Origin: an uncultured Clostridiaceae bacterium
GTDB taxonomy: Bacteria > Bacillota > Clostridia > Clostridiales > Clostridiaceae
Assembly (NCBI GenBank): GCA_946405135.1
Contig: CAMJGD010000002.1
Span: 248,001-312,000 of the forward strand
DNA length: 64,000 bases
Direction of reading: 5' to 3'
A program made the translations under genes and the position numbers. Below the pieces are notes generated by a model. It was given only the letters and a program-made list of their open reading frames with translations, made no database searches and was not told the origin of the DNA. How positions within the stretch are numbered: the first letter of the stretch is position 1; every line of letters begins with the position of its first letter. This document shows positions 8,831 through 16,923 of this stretch, one piece after another.

Positions 8831-9382
8831 TTATATAAGCTTATAAACTTCATCTTTCAGGCTAGGTTGTTCAATAAAAATCCCTCTAGCTGCAGAAGTC
8901 ACTGTTTTACTCCCAGGTTTCTTTACCCCTCGCATGGTCATACACATGTGTTCAGCTTCTATAATCACCATGACTCCTTTAGCATTTAAATTTTTCATTA
9001 ATGCATTTGCTATATCTGAAGTAAGTCTTTCTTGAAGTTGAGGTCTTTTAGCATAGACCTCTACAGTCCTTGCTAATTTACTTAGTCCTGCCACTTTACC
9101 TTCAGGTATATAAGCAATATGAGCCTTTCCATAGAAATGTAAAAAATGATGTTCACACATGGAATAAAAAGTTATGTCTTTTTCTATGACTAAATCATTG
9201 CTATTTACACTAAAGGTTTTACTCAAGTGCTTAGCTGCATCTTCATTAAGCCCTGAAAAAACCTCTTTATACATCCTTGCTATTCTATCTGGTGTTTCTA
9301 ATAGACCTTCTCTTTTTGGATCTTCACCAATAGCTTCTATTATCATCTTAACTGCTTCTCTTATTTTAGCTTCATCTATCAT
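8831..9382 (-). CDS. folE: GTP cyclohydrolase I
   Basis: 183 residues. It makes 7,8-dihydroneopterin triphosphate from GTP, the first step of folate synthesis. The zinc-site motif [19 protein letters not shown], the loop [17 protein letters not shown] and VTSAARG are typical. The only in-frame start is ATG 9382, because TAG lies two codons upstream. No good site is adjacent to it. The strong AGGAAGGAGG at 9431-9440 is about 48 bases away, with an inverted repeat between (see separate entry). First gene of the folate operon; a divergent PHP gene lies upstream. Confidence 0.95.
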   Translation of the reverse strand: MIDEAKIREAVKMIIEAIGEDPKREGLLETPDRIARMYKEVFSGLNEDAAKHLSKTFSVNSNDLVIEKDITFYSMCEHHFLHFYGKAHIAYIPEGKVAGLSKLARTVEVYAKRPQLQERLTSDIANALMKNLNAKGVMVIIEAEHMCMTMRGVKKPGSKTVTSAARGIFIEQPSLKDEVYKLI

Positions 9383-9392
9383 GATCTATACA

Positions 9393-9440
9393 TTAAATTT
9401 TCTAGGTAATCCTATAAGAATTTAACGTGTCCTCCTTCCT
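9393..9440 (-). promoter_or_regulatory. folE leader: strong Shine-Dalgarno separated from the start by a hairpin
   Basis: On the - strand AGGAAGGAGG (9440-9431) is followed by five bases, then the inverted repeat TTAAATT (9425-9419) / AATTTAA (9399-9393) with an inner TAGG/CCTA stem. Ten more bases lead to ATG 9382. No ATG, GTG or TTG lies at normal distance from the site. If the hairpin forms, the effective spacing falls to about 15 bases. A short ATG TAT AGA TCA TGA frame also overlaps the folE start. Confidence 0.45.
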
Positions 9441-9616
9441 ATATACTCTTATACGATTTAAAAATTCTTAGTCAAATTATGAAATATTATTATAAAACTT
9501 ATTTTTAATCTCTTGTCGATACATAATATATTATATCAGATAATGAAAAATAATAATATTAAAGTATATACTATGTGGTATTATTTTTATATAATCTATA
9601 TGTGAACTTTTTACTG

Positions 9617-9645
9617 AAAGGGGGAAAACTGCTTAAAACGCAGTT
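9617..9645 (+). promoter_or_regulatory. PHP gene leader: Shine-Dalgarno separated from the start by a hairpin
   Basis: AAAGGGGG (9617-9624) lies 29 bases before ATG 9654. In between, AACTGC (9627-9632) and GCAGTT (9640-9645) form a six-base stem with a seven-base loop. Removing the hairpin leaves an effective spacing of ten bases, which is ideal. A four-codon frame (ATG 9646 to TAA 9660) overlaps the true start. Confidence 0.5.
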
Positions 9646-9653
9646 ATGAATAT

Positions 9654-10484
9654 ATGTTAAAATCAGATTTTCATATGCATACCTCAGCTTCGGATGGTAA
9701 ACTCTCTCCTGAAGAGCTTATAAATACAGCAGAAGCTGAAGGGTTAGATATAATAGCAGTAACAGATCATGACACTACTGCAGCCCTTAAAAGGGCCCTT
9801 ATGGCAGGGGAAAAAGCTGGAGTTAAGGTAATTCCCGGCATAGAGCTTTCCACTATACACAATGACGAGAGCATTCATATACTAGGCTACTTTAGAGATA
9901 ATAGTTATGATAATGAAGACTTCCAAAAATTTTTAAAGGAAATGCAAGAGTTTAGAATATACAGAGCAAAAAAGTTTATTCATAATCTATATGAATATTT
10001 TCATATAGATTTAGATTATGAAGAAGTCTCTAAAAGAGCTAAAGGTGTAATAGCAAGACCTCATATTGCGAAAGCTATTATTGATAAAGGTTATCCTTAC
10101 TCCTGGAATTATATTTTTGAAAATATTATAGGGAAAAATAGTCCTGCTTATGTTCATAATAAAAAGGTAAGCATAGAAGAAGGTATCCATATTTTAAAAT
10201 CACTAAATGCTTTAGTAATACTTGCACACCCTGTGCTAATAAAAAAAACTCCTTTAGAAGAATTTATGAAATATGATTTCGATGGTATAGAAGCAGTATA
10301 TTTTTTAAATTCAAAAGAAGAGGAAGAAAAACTTATAGCATTAGCTGAAAGCCATGGAAAACTAATAACCAATGGCTCTGACTTTCATGGCAATGGCAAA
10401 GAAGATACCAAACATGGATATTTAGGTTCTGTAAATATGAAAGAGGAATATTTACAGAGATTTATAAAAGAACTATTTGGCTAA
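9654..10484 (+). CDS. PHP-domain phosphoesterase (TrpH/YciV-like)
   Basis: 276 residues. PHP metal-binding motifs are DFHMHTSASDGKLSPEEL at the N-terminus, AVTDHDTT, GIELST, ARPHIAKAI, LAHPVL and the C-terminal GSDFHG. Relatives of this architecture are trinuclear-metal phosphoesterases, including an RNA/DNA 5'-3' exonuclease and 3',5'-bisnucleotide phosphatases; which activity applies here cannot be read off. ATG 9654 is the only in-frame start after TGA 9615-9617. The Shine-Dalgarno is displaced by a hairpin. It is divergent from folE, sharing about 270 bases of upstream DNA. Confidence 0.88.
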   Translation: MLKSDFHMHTSASDGKLSPEELINTAEAEGLDIIAVTDHDTTAALKRALMAGEKAGVKVIPGIELSTIHNDESIHILGYFRDNSYDNEDFQKFLKEMQEFRIYRAKKFIHNLYEYFHIDLDYEEVSKRAKGVIARPHIAKAIIDKGYPYSWNYIFENIIGKNSPAYVHNKKVSIEEGIHILKSLNALVILAHPVLIKKTPLEEFMKYDFDGIEAVYFLNSKEEEEKLIALAESHGKLITNGSDFHGNGKEDTKHGYLGSVNMKEEYLQRFIKELFG

Positions 10485-10519
10485 GAAAACTTCTTATAGA
10501 TTGATTATCTTTAACATAA

Positions 10520-10617
10520 GGGACTGTCGCACTAAGGAATTTACATACAATATATTGATTTGCAAATTTAAAATTAGCACAATACATTGTAGTATTTATT
10601 CTTAATGCAACAGCCCC
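10520..10617. mobile_element. MITE-like imperfect inverted repeat (about 98 bp)
   Basis: The ends GGGACTGTCGCACTAA (10520-10535) and TTAATGCAACAGCCCC (10602-10617) match in inverted orientation at 13 of 16 positions. The similarity continues inward to TACAATATATTG / CAATACATTGTA, leaving a central loop of roughly 20 bases. There is no coding capacity. The terminal sequence resembles inverted repeats of some transposase families (an IS1182-like impression, not verified). No clear target duplication is seen. The T-run at the right edge would also let it act as a terminator for the PHP gene. Confidence 0.5.
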
Positions 10618-10635
10618 TTTTTATGTGATTCTAGT

Positions 10636-10875
10636 CTATTCATTCTTTTTATCTTTCATTTTACTATCTAAGTGCTCCTCTTTATAATCATCTAAATACC
10701 ATCTATTTTCTGTGGTAGGATTGTTCAATATACCCGCTAGTACAAGTGCAGACAAAAATATGGCTATTATATTACCGTAGCTTGGAATTAATATATCTAT
10801 ACCAAATACTTTTAAAATGAGAGGTACAAAAGCCAATATAGAAACCCATAATCCATAATTCCTAAATCTACTCAT
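10636..10875 (-). CDS. phage holin-like small membrane protein
   Basis: 79 residues. The N-terminal RFRNYGLWVSILAFVPLI segment is followed by a second hydrophobic helix (IIAIFLSALVLAGIL) and then NNPTTENRWYLDDYKEE with a charged tail. This layout and the NYGLWVS ... NNPTT signature match the small bacteriophage holin family found in Clostridium and Bacillus prophages. No endolysin or other phage gene is nearby, so it is an orphan: a phage remnant or a domesticated membrane protein. It lies next to the MITE-like repeat. Confidence 0.6.
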   Translation of the reverse strand: MSRFRNYGLWVSILAFVPLILKVFGIDILIPSYGNIIAIFLSALVLAGILNNPTTENRWYLDDYKEEHLDSKMKDKKNE

Positions 10876-10929
10876 AATCTCACCTGTTTTACTACTTTAT
10901 ATTATACTATTCATCCTATATTTAATAGG

Positions 10930-10997
10930 TGTAAAAAAGGTCATAAAACTTCCCTTCAAAATATTTTATCAAAGAGAAATTCCATGACCTTTTTACA
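10930..10997 (-). terminator. long inverted repeat, probable terminator of the aminopeptidase gene
   Basis: TGTAAAAAAGGTCAT (10930-10944) pairs with ATGACCTTTTTACA (10984-10997) around a 39-base loop. On the - strand the distal arm contains a T-run, as expected for a terminator after the gene ending at 11051. The large loop is unusual. Confidence 0.5.
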
Positions 10998-11050
10998 TGA
11001 GAATTCTTATTTTAATATAAAAAACAAGTGTACAGCTTAATTAAAACTAT

Positions 11051-12469
11051 TTATGCTTCCATTAAAAATGCATAATATCCTCTCATAGCTTCATATATGT
11101 CTGCTTTGCTTGCTACTTCCCAAGGAGCATGCATATTATGTAAAGCTACTCCGCAATCTATAACTTCCATACCATATTCAGCAAGAATATAAGCTATAGT
11201 TCCGCCGCCGCCTTGGTCAACCTTTCCAAGTTCAGCAGTCTGCCAAGTTACTCCATGTTTTCCCATTATAGCTCTGATTTCTGCTATATATTCTGGATTA
11301 GCATCATTGCATCCTGACTTTCCTCTTGCTCCAGTATATTTATTAAATACTATACCCTTTCCAAAGTAAGCAGAATTCTTCTTTTCCATTACAGATGGAT
11401 AATTTGGATCAAAAGCTGCACTTACATCAGAAGATAGCATTTTTGAATTAGCTAAACATCTTCTTAATTTTAATTCGCTATAATCTCCTGCTCTATCCAT
11501 TACTTCTGCTAAAGCATTTTCAAAAAATCTTGAACTCATTCCTGTAGCTCCTATACTTCCTACTTCTTCTTTGTCCACAAAAAGAGCTACACAAGTCTTA
11601 TCAGCTTTTTCCATAGCCATAATAGCCTCAAAAGAAGTATATGAACATACCCTGTCATCATGACCATAAGCCATAACCATGCTTCTATCAAAGCCATAAT
11701 CTCTTGCTTTACCTGCTGGTACTACTTCAAGTTCAGCAGATACAAAATCTTCTTCTTCTATACCATATTTTTCATTAAGCATTCTTAATATATTATACTT
11801 TACTCTTTCTTTCTGTTCTTTATCTTCTACAGGTATACTTCCTACAAGTATATTTAAATCTTCTCCTTCTATACCATTGGATAACTTTTTACTCATTTGA
11901 TCCGCTGAAAGGTGGATTAGAAGATCTGATATACCTATAACTGGATCATTTTCATCTTCACCTATAACTACATTTACTAAAGAACCGTCCTTTTTAACTA
12001 CTACACCATGTATGCTTAAAGGTATAGTTACCCATTGATATTTTTTAACTCCGCCATAATAGTGAGTTTCCATCATAGCAAGTTCTGAGTCTTCGTATAA
12101 AGGATTTTGCTTTAAATCAAGTCTAGGCGAATCCACATGAGCTCCTAATATTTTAAGACCCTTTTCCATAGGCTCACTACCTATAAGAAACATAGCCAAA
12201 GTTTTCCCTTTATTATTTGCATAAACTTTATCCCCAGCTTTTAGGCTCTTTCCTTCTTTAATGATTTTGTTAATATCCACATATCCTGCCTTTTCAGCTA
12301 ACTTTATAAATTCATCTACACATTCACGTTCAGTTTTACATGTGGACATAAAATTCTTATATCTATCACTTAGAGCAAAAACTTTTTCCACATCTTCTTT
12401 TGAATACTTGTCCCAAGCTGTCTCATATTTTTTAGTAAAATCTTTTTTATTTTCCTTTTCAGTACCCAT
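11051..12469 (-). CDS. M18-family metallo-aminopeptidase
   Basis: 472 residues from ATG 12469, preceded by AAAAAGGATGGGATTAAT. A TTG at 12517 would add 16 residues but has no ribosome site. Metal-site motifs of the aspartyl-aminopeptidase family are ILGAHVDSPRLDLK, the glutamate pair in VDKEEVGSIGATG, MAYGHDDRVCSY and the C-terminal DCGVALHNMHAPWEV. These enzymes form large cytoplasmic oligomers that remove N-terminal residues from peptides. Single-gene unit with a hairpin downstream. Confidence 0.93.
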   Translation of the reverse strand: MGTEKENKKDFTKKYETAWDKYSKEDVEKVFALSDRYKNFMSTCKTERECVDEFIKLAEKAGYVDINKIIKEGKSLKAGDKVYANNKGKTLAMFLIGSEPMEKGLKILGAHVDSPRLDLKQNPLYEDSELAMMETHYYGGVKKYQWVTIPLSIHGVVVKKDGSLVNVVIGEDENDPVIGISDLLIHLSADQMSKKLSNGIEGEDLNILVGSIPVEDKEQKERVKYNILRMLNEKYGIEEEDFVSAELEVVPAGKARDYGFDRSMVMAYGHDDRVCSYTSFEAIMAMEKADKTCVALFVDKEEVGSIGATGMSSRFFENALAEVMDRAGDYSELKLRRCLANSKMLSSDVSAAFDPNYPSVMEKKNSAYFGKGIVFNKYTGARGKSGCNDANPEYIAEIRAIMGKHGVTWQTAELGKVDQGGGGTIAYILAEYGMEVIDCGVALHNMHAPWEVASKADIYEAMRGYYAFLMEA

Positions 12470-12583
12470 ATTAATCCCATCCTTTTTATTAGAATAGTAT
12501 CCACTTAAAATAGACAATTATATTGTACATCAACTATACTTAAAAAACAAATATGTAGCAATAACAACTGATCCACATTTAAA

Positions 12584-13138
12584 CTATTCTGTTATGATTT
12601 TATCTATAAATACATCCTGCTTATCCATAGGTATTTTTTCTACTAATTGTATTCTATATCCTAATCCGATTTTATGGCAGTCTTCTCTAAGGAGCTTTAA
12701 GAATCTATCATAAAAGCCTCCACCATAGCCTAACCTTCCCCCTATGGAATCGAAGGCTGTTCCAGGAACTAAAACCAAGTCTATATCCTTTTCTGATACC
12801 ACTTTAGCTTCTTCATAGTCTGGTTCTAATATACCCATAGCTCCAGGTTTTAGATCTTCTAAGCATAAAATACTGATAGCTTTCATTCCTTTTTCCTTTG
12901 ATATAACCTTGGGTACACAAACCCTTTTTCCTTTTGATAGCGCATCCTCTATTATACCCTGAGTAAAAACTTCTTTTTTAAAGCTCACATAGACAAATAT
13001 AGTACCGGCTTCTATATACTCCTTACTGGAAGTTACCTTTTTATATATGACTTCATTATATTTTGTTAAATCTTCAGCAGCTATACTTTCCCTAAGGCTT
13101 ATCATATGTTTTCTTAAATCCTTTTTAGATTGAATCAT
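12584..13138 (-). CDS. 5-formyltetrahydrofolate cyclo-ligase
   Basis: 184 residues. It converts 5-formyl-THF to 5,10-methenyl-THF using ATP. Family features are the N-terminal KKDLRKHMISLRE, LVLVPGTAFD and the signature GGRLGYGGGFYDRFL. ATG 13138 is preceded by GGAAGGGATG and overlaps the end of hprK by 14 bases, so the two are probably translationally coupled. It returns stored folate to the one-carbon pool, a functional link to the fol operon a few kb away. Confidence 0.93.
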   Translation of the reverse strand: MIQSKKDLRKHMISLRESIAAEDLTKYNEVIYKKVTSSKEYIEAGTIFVYVSFKKEVFTQGIIEDALSKGKRVCVPKVISKEKGMKAISILCLEDLKPGAMGILEPDYEEAKVVSEKDIDLVLVPGTAFDSIGGRLGYGGGFYDRFLKLLREDCHKIGLGYRIQLVEKIPMDKQDVFIDKIITE

Positions 13139-14042
13139 CTAACATCCCTTCCATTCTCTTATCTATTATATCCACTGGAGAAGTATTGGACATTAGACTG
13201 TATCTATAATTTGCCGCAGCTGCTTCTATGATTACAGCTATATTTCTGCCAGGCCTAATAGGAACTGTAAGTTTTCTTACAGGTACATTCAATATATCCA
13301 TATACTGCTCTTCTATACCAAGCCTATCATATATGGCATCATCTCTCCAATGTTCAAGATGAATCATCAATCTTATGCTTTTACTGTGAAGCACAGAGCT
13401 TAACCCATATAATGCAGGTACATCTATTATTCCCATACCTCTTACCTCTAACATACCAAAAGTTATATAAGGGGAACTGCCTTTCAATATGCCATCTATT
13501 TCTTTTATATCTACAGCATCATCTGCTACTAGCCTGTGCCCCCTCTTTATAAGTTCTAGTGCTGTTTCACTTTTCCCTATGCCGCTTTCTCCTGTGATCA
13601 ATATACCAATACCATATACATCTACCAGTACACCATGCATTCTTGTTTCAGGTGCTAAGGCATCATTAAGATAATTGGTAAGTTTACTAATAAATCTAGT
13701 AGATATCATCTCTGTTCTTAATACCCATCTTTTATTTTTCCTAGCATTTTCTATAAACTCTTCATGAGGTTCTAAATTTCTAGCAATTATAATACAAGGT
13801 GTTTCAAAGGTAAAAAATTTTTTCAACCTTTTTTTTCTTAATTCTACTTGCATGTCATCTAAAAAGCTCCACTCTGCCATTCCAATGATCTGTATTCTCT
13901 CTTTTGCAAAATAATTATAAAAACCTGAAATTTGAAGTCCAGGTCTATTTAGGTCACTGGTATTGATTTCTACTCCTTTTTCTCCTTCCACCAAAACCTC
14001 CAGATTAAAATCTTTTATCAATGTTTCTACATTAACTGGCAA
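13125..14042 (-). CDS. hprK: HPr kinase/phosphorylase
   Basis: 305 residues from TTG 14042, with an in-frame TAG directly upstream and AAGGG as the ribosome site. It phosphorylates and dephosphorylates HPr at Ser46, the sensor of carbon catabolite control in Firmicutes. Visible are the serine-rich N-terminal domain, the catalytic-His region MHGVLVDVYGIGILITGE, the P-loop GESGIGKSE (about 151-159), ADDAVDI, and the family signature VRGMGIIDVPALYG. The phosphotransferase system itself is not in the window. Confidence 0.96.
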   Translation of the reverse strand: MPVNVETLIKDFNLEVLVEGEKGVEINTSDLNRPGLQISGFYNYFAKERIQIIGMAEWSFLDDMQVELRKKRLKKFFTFETPCIIIARNLEPHEEFIENARKNKRWVLRTEMISTRFISKLTNYLNDALAPETRMHGVLVDVYGIGILITGESGIGKSETALELIKRGHRLVADDAVDIKEIDGILKGSSPYITFGMLEVRGMGIIDVPALYGLSSVLHSKSIRLMIHLEHWRDDAIYDRLGIEEQYMDILNVPVRKLTVPIRPGRNIAVIIEAAAANYRYSLMSNTSPVDIIDKRMEGMLDDSI

Positions 14043-14083
14043 CTATATCATTCCCTTCAATAAATATACTAACATATATAATT

Positions 14084-14260
14084 CTAATTCCGTTCCTTCT
14101 TTTTTATGGTTTCAAGCTGAGCTTTAAAATTTTGTTTAACATTATCTATATATTTTCTCCTAAGCCTTTGCTGTTCTTCCTTTTCTTCTTCTGTAAGTCC
14201 TTCCTCTTGACTCTTTTTATATAAATAATTTATTCTACTTATAAGTTCTTCTATATTCAT
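14084..14260 (-). CDS. DUF896 (YnzC-type) small protein
   Basis: 58 residues, two helices: MNIEELISRINYLYKKSQEE, then EEEKEEQQRLRRKYIDNVK. This matches the UPF0291/DUF896 family of short cytoplasmic Firmicute proteins, whose function is unclear (LexA-regulated in Bacillus). AGGAG lies 11 bases before ATG 14260 but only two bases before the upstream in-frame ATG 14269, so the shorter form is preferred. Confidence 0.85.
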   Translation of the reverse strand: MNIEELISRINYLYKKSQEEGLTEEEKEEQQRLRRKYIDNVKQNFKAQLETIKKKERN

Positions 14261-14581
14261 AATATGCATCGCTCCTAAAACATAAGTTTATTCATTAATA
14301 CAATTATAATTGTATCTATGAAAAAAAATTAAAGCAACTATAAATTATTCCGAAAATTTATAGACTTTTTTCGTCATTTACATATAATTCCACATGACTA
14401 ATTTCAACACTTACTGCTGGTTTTTCATATACCATAAAATGTAAATATAAAAATTTATAACTTTTTATGTTACATATTGTTATAAATTGAATATTATTAT
14501 CTAAAATATTTTCTTTATCTAAGTTCAACTTTTGATAAAATAGATATTGTGTGAATTTTCGTTTTTAGGAGAGTGATATAA
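14261..14581. other. 321-base gap between divergent small genes
   Basis: Very A+T-rich with no credible reading frame. The one visible structure is an AT hairpin at 14440-14474 (TGTAA ... ATAAAAA / TTTTTAT ... TTACA). Promoters for the DUF896 gene and the Spo0E-like gene must lie here, but I could not assign -35/-10 pairs with confidence. Confidence 0.5.
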
Positions 14582-14734
14582 ATGGGGAAAGATAATTTAT
14601 TAAAAAAAATAGAATTTCAAAGAAACAATCTTTATTGTTTGCTATCTATTAATCCCCCTACTCATAAGGAAGTAGTGAACTGTAGTCAGGAATTGGACAG
14701 GCTCATAGCAGAGTATCAAAAATCTTTATCTTAA
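14582..14734 (+). CDS. Spo0E-like aspartyl-phosphate phosphatase
   Basis: A 50-residue protein. It has two predicted helices and the family signature SQELDRLI in the second; the Spo0E family consensus is SxxLDxLI, which dephosphorylates response regulators such as Spo0A. ATG 14582 follows AGGAGAGTGATATA at good spacing, and a strong terminator follows seven bases after the stop. It is a monocistronic gene. In Clostridium such proteins are thought to restrain entry into sporulation; the target regulator is not in this window. Confidence 0.8.
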   Translation: MGKDNLLKKIEFQRNNLYCLLSINPPTHKEVVNCSQELDRLIAEYQKSLS

Positions 14735-14740
14735 ATAAGT

Positions 14741-14774
14741 AGCGAACTCTTTATTGGAGTTCGCTGAATTTTTA
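14741..14774. terminator. bidirectional terminator
   Basis: A perfect nine-base stem AGCGAACTC/GAGTTCGCT (14741-14749 / 14757-14765) is followed by a T-rich tract. It lies between the Spo0E-like gene and the convergent gene ending at 14779. Confidence 0.85.
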
Positions 14775-14778
14775 TTGC

Positions 14779-15177
14779 TTATAACTGCAATTCTTCTAGT
14801 ATGTTGTCTATATCAACATCTTCATCCTTTTCAAATATTACAGCTACAAATTCATTATAATCACAATTATCTTTATCTATATCGTAAGATACATATTGAA
14901 CGTCTACTTCAAAGCTCTCCATTACATCTTCAATTAGATCCCCTACATTATCTATAGCCACATCACTTAAATATGGAATAAAGTACTCCTCATACCATTC
15001 ATCATCCTGTTTTTCAGAATTACTCTCATCATTGGCATAAGCTTTCGCTGCCTTTAACTCATCTTCATCAAAATCATAAAAAAATCTTAATATAAGTTTA
15101 CCTTCTTGATAAGGTATTTCCTCTACTTCCTCTATTCCATTACCTCTTAAGAATTCTATTATAGCTTTTTTATCCAT
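14779..15177 (-). CDS. acidic protein of unknown function
   Basis: 132 residues, strongly acidic, no signal or membrane segment. It is rich in D and E throughout (EDELKAAKAYANDESN, IDKDNCDYNEFVAVIFEKDE). ATG 15177 follows GAGGAGGAATAAATT. It lies 31 bases after a DUF1292 gene on the same strand, and the two are probably co-transcribed. I do not recognise the family. Confidence 0.75.
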   Translation of the reverse strand: MDKKAIIEFLRGNGIEEVEEIPYQEGKLILRFFYDFDEDELKAAKAYANDESNSEKQDDEWYEEYFIPYLSDVAIDNVGDLIEDVMESFEVDVQYVSYDIDKDNCDYNEFVAVIFEKDEDVDIDNILEELQL

Positions 15178-15208
15178 AATTTATTCCTCCTCTCAAATAG
15201 TATATTTA

Positions 15209-15460
15209 TTATTTTTCATTATATAATAACTTCTTATACTCTTTTTTTACCTTTTCAAATTCTTTTTCATCTTCTACAAGATTTAATTCTTTCTTTCCAT
15301 CTACATAATCTACTCTAAATGGAAAAGTGTCTTCTTCATTACCTTCCACTGGTGATAACAATAAATATTCAGTTTCTTCAATATATATTCTGGCTACTGC
15401 TTCAAAATCTACTTTATTTCCGTCTTCATCTTTAAAAGACATTATTTCCTTATCTTCCAT
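15209..15460 (-). CDS. DUF1292 (YrzB-like) protein
   Basis: 83 residues. The pattern [17 protein letters not shown], then [17 protein letters not shown], then FRVDY and an acidic tail fits DUF1292, a small cytoplasmic Firmicute family of unknown role, in Bacillus linked with the YrrK/YrzL locus. The ribosome site is weak (AGTGAAGTG). It probably forms a unit with the acidic protein downstream. Confidence 0.8.
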   Translation of the reverse strand: MEDKEIMSFKDEDGNKVDFEAVARIYIEETEYLLLSPVEGNEEDTFPFRVDYVDGKKELNLVEDEKEFEKVKKEYKKLLYNEK

Positions 15461-15560
15461 ATGAAATATTCACTTCACTTTCATTTTTTATTTATACATA
15501 GATATTACCATAGTAAACATTTTATATTCAATATTTATTTAATTATATTACTATTTATAC

Positions 15561-15590
15561 ATAAAAAATACGGGTTTACACCCGTATTTT
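15561..15590 (-). terminator. intrinsic terminator of the flavo-diiron gene
   Basis: An eleven-base perfect stem AAAATACGGGT/ACCCGTATTTT with a four-base loop; on the - strand it is followed by further T residues. It begins just after the stop codon of the gene ending at 15593. Confidence 0.85.
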
Positions 15591-15592
15591 AA

Positions 15593-16768
15593 TTATAATA
15601 AATCTATAAATTTATATACAAACTCATCAGCACCTTTATATTCTTCCTCTGAAGGTACAAAATTAAATTTTAGTCCTGGATTTAATGTTTTAAATTTTAA
15701 GGATGAAAGTCTTTGTGTAAGCATTACTACTCCTTCTCCACTCCATCCATAGGAACCAAAAGCTGCAGCTGCTTTTCCTCTATTTATTATTGGATTTACT
15801 AAGGACAATAAGTCCCAAGCTGGCTTTACTGCATCTTGATTTATAGTTGGAGAACCAATCATTATGCCGCTGGCACCCTCTATTAAATTAACTGCTTCAT
15901 TCATATCCATGGAAGTTATTTCATGAGTTTCAGCTTTTATTCCTTTTTCATTTATCCTATGGGCTATATGCTTTGCCATGTTTTCTGTATTTCCATAAGC
16001 AGATATATAAAATATTTGCACATTTTTTTCTTTTATATCCTCCACTTTTGCCCATTCTCTATATAAATTTAAATACTTATATACGTCATTTACATGAATA
16101 GGTCCATGACTAGGTGCCACCATGTCAAATTTTATGTTCTCTATTTTATCTAATGCCATATTAACAAACTTTTTAAATGGTCCCATTATAACATCAAAGT
16201 AATATTTCATTTCATCGAAATAGTCTCCTTGGCACTCATCAGTTATACATTTTGAAGGAGGACAATAGTGGCATCCTGTAAAATCACAAGTAAATAGTAT
16301 TTCCTTCTCTGTAGCATAAGTGAATATAGTATCTGGCCAATGAAGATTAGGTGCGGAAATAAATTTTAATGTGGTACTTCCTAAATTTAATTCTTCTTTA
16401 GCTTCTCTACTCTTAAAATCTCTATTTAAAATTTGTCTTAAATATATTATAGCTGCCTTAGATCCAATTATTTCAGCTTCTGGATAATCTTCCAATAACT
16501 TTATTATAGATCCACTATGATCTAATTCTGTATGCTGGACTATTATATAATCTACTTTTTTTTCTCCTATAACTTCTTTTATATTTTTTTTCATTTCATC
16601 ATAAAATCCATCTTTTACACTGTCAATTATAGCTATCTTTTCATCTTCAATAAGGTAGGAGTTATAAGTAGTTCCTTTTCTAGTTTCCATTATAATATCA
16701 AAAACTTTAAGATCAGCATCATAAGCTCCAACCCAATATATATTTTCTTTTAATTTTTCTGCGCCCAT
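15593..16768 (-). CDS. flavo-diiron protein (FprA-type O2/NO reductase)
   Basis: 391 residues. An N-terminal metallo-beta-lactamase-like diiron domain (to about 245) is followed by a flavodoxin domain (about 250-391; [17 protein letters not shown] is the FMN phosphate loop). Iron-site residues are in [12 protein letters not shown], the aspartate of TCDFTG, and APSHGPI. Such proteins reduce O2 or NO to protect anaerobes, usually fed by rubredoxin; no rubredoxin is adjacent. The loop around the bridging Asp (about 160-178) carries extra cysteines ([15 protein letters not shown]), unlike the SCDAFG-type loop I know from FprA/ROO. The start has AAGGAGG at good spacing. Confidence 0.92.
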   Translation of the reverse strand: MGAEKLKENIYWVGAYDADLKVFDIIMETRKGTTYNSYLIEDEKIAIIDSVKDGFYDEMKKNIKEVIGEKKVDYIIVQHTELDHSGSIIKLLEDYPEAEIIGSKAAIIYLRQILNRDFKSREAKEELNLGSTTLKFISAPNLHWPDTIFTYATEKEILFTCDFTGCHYCPPSKCITDECQGDYFDEMKYYFDVIMGPFKKFVNMALDKIENIKFDMVAPSHGPIHVNDVYKYLNLYREWAKVEDIKEKNVQIFYISAYGNTENMAKHIAHRINEKGIKAETHEITSMDMNEAVNLIEGASGIMIGSPTINQDAVKPAWDLLSLVNPIINRGKAAAAFGSYGWSGEGVVMLTQRLSSLKFKTLNPGLKFNFVPSEEEYKGADEFVYKFIDLL

Positions 16769-16879
16769 TCAAATACCTCCTTAATTATTGCTTCATCTTT
16801 TAATTTAGATTACAAGCCACATAATTTACACAAATATAATTTAAAATTATAAGTTAATTTTATCACAAATATTAACTTT

Positions 16880-16920
16880 TTTAAAGTATAATTAATAATA
16901 ATTATTAATTATACTTTAAA
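16880..16920 (-). terminator. perfect AT-rich palindrome after helD
   Basis: A 20-base arm (16880-16899) and its exact complement (16901-16920) surround one central base. It starts three bases after the helD stop. It lacks a clean T-run on the - strand, so termination is plausible but unproven. Confidence 0.45.
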
Positions 16921-16923
16921 ACT

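Noticed and set aside
9383-9653. Tetrahydrofolate riboswitch upstream of folE
   Set aside because: I looked for the conserved THF aptamer segments and found none; only the displaced ribosome sites and hairpins are visible.
16880-16920. Long palindrome as replication origin or mobile element end
   Set aside because: Its position right after the helD stop and lack of other features fit a terminator or mRNA-stabilising hairpin better.
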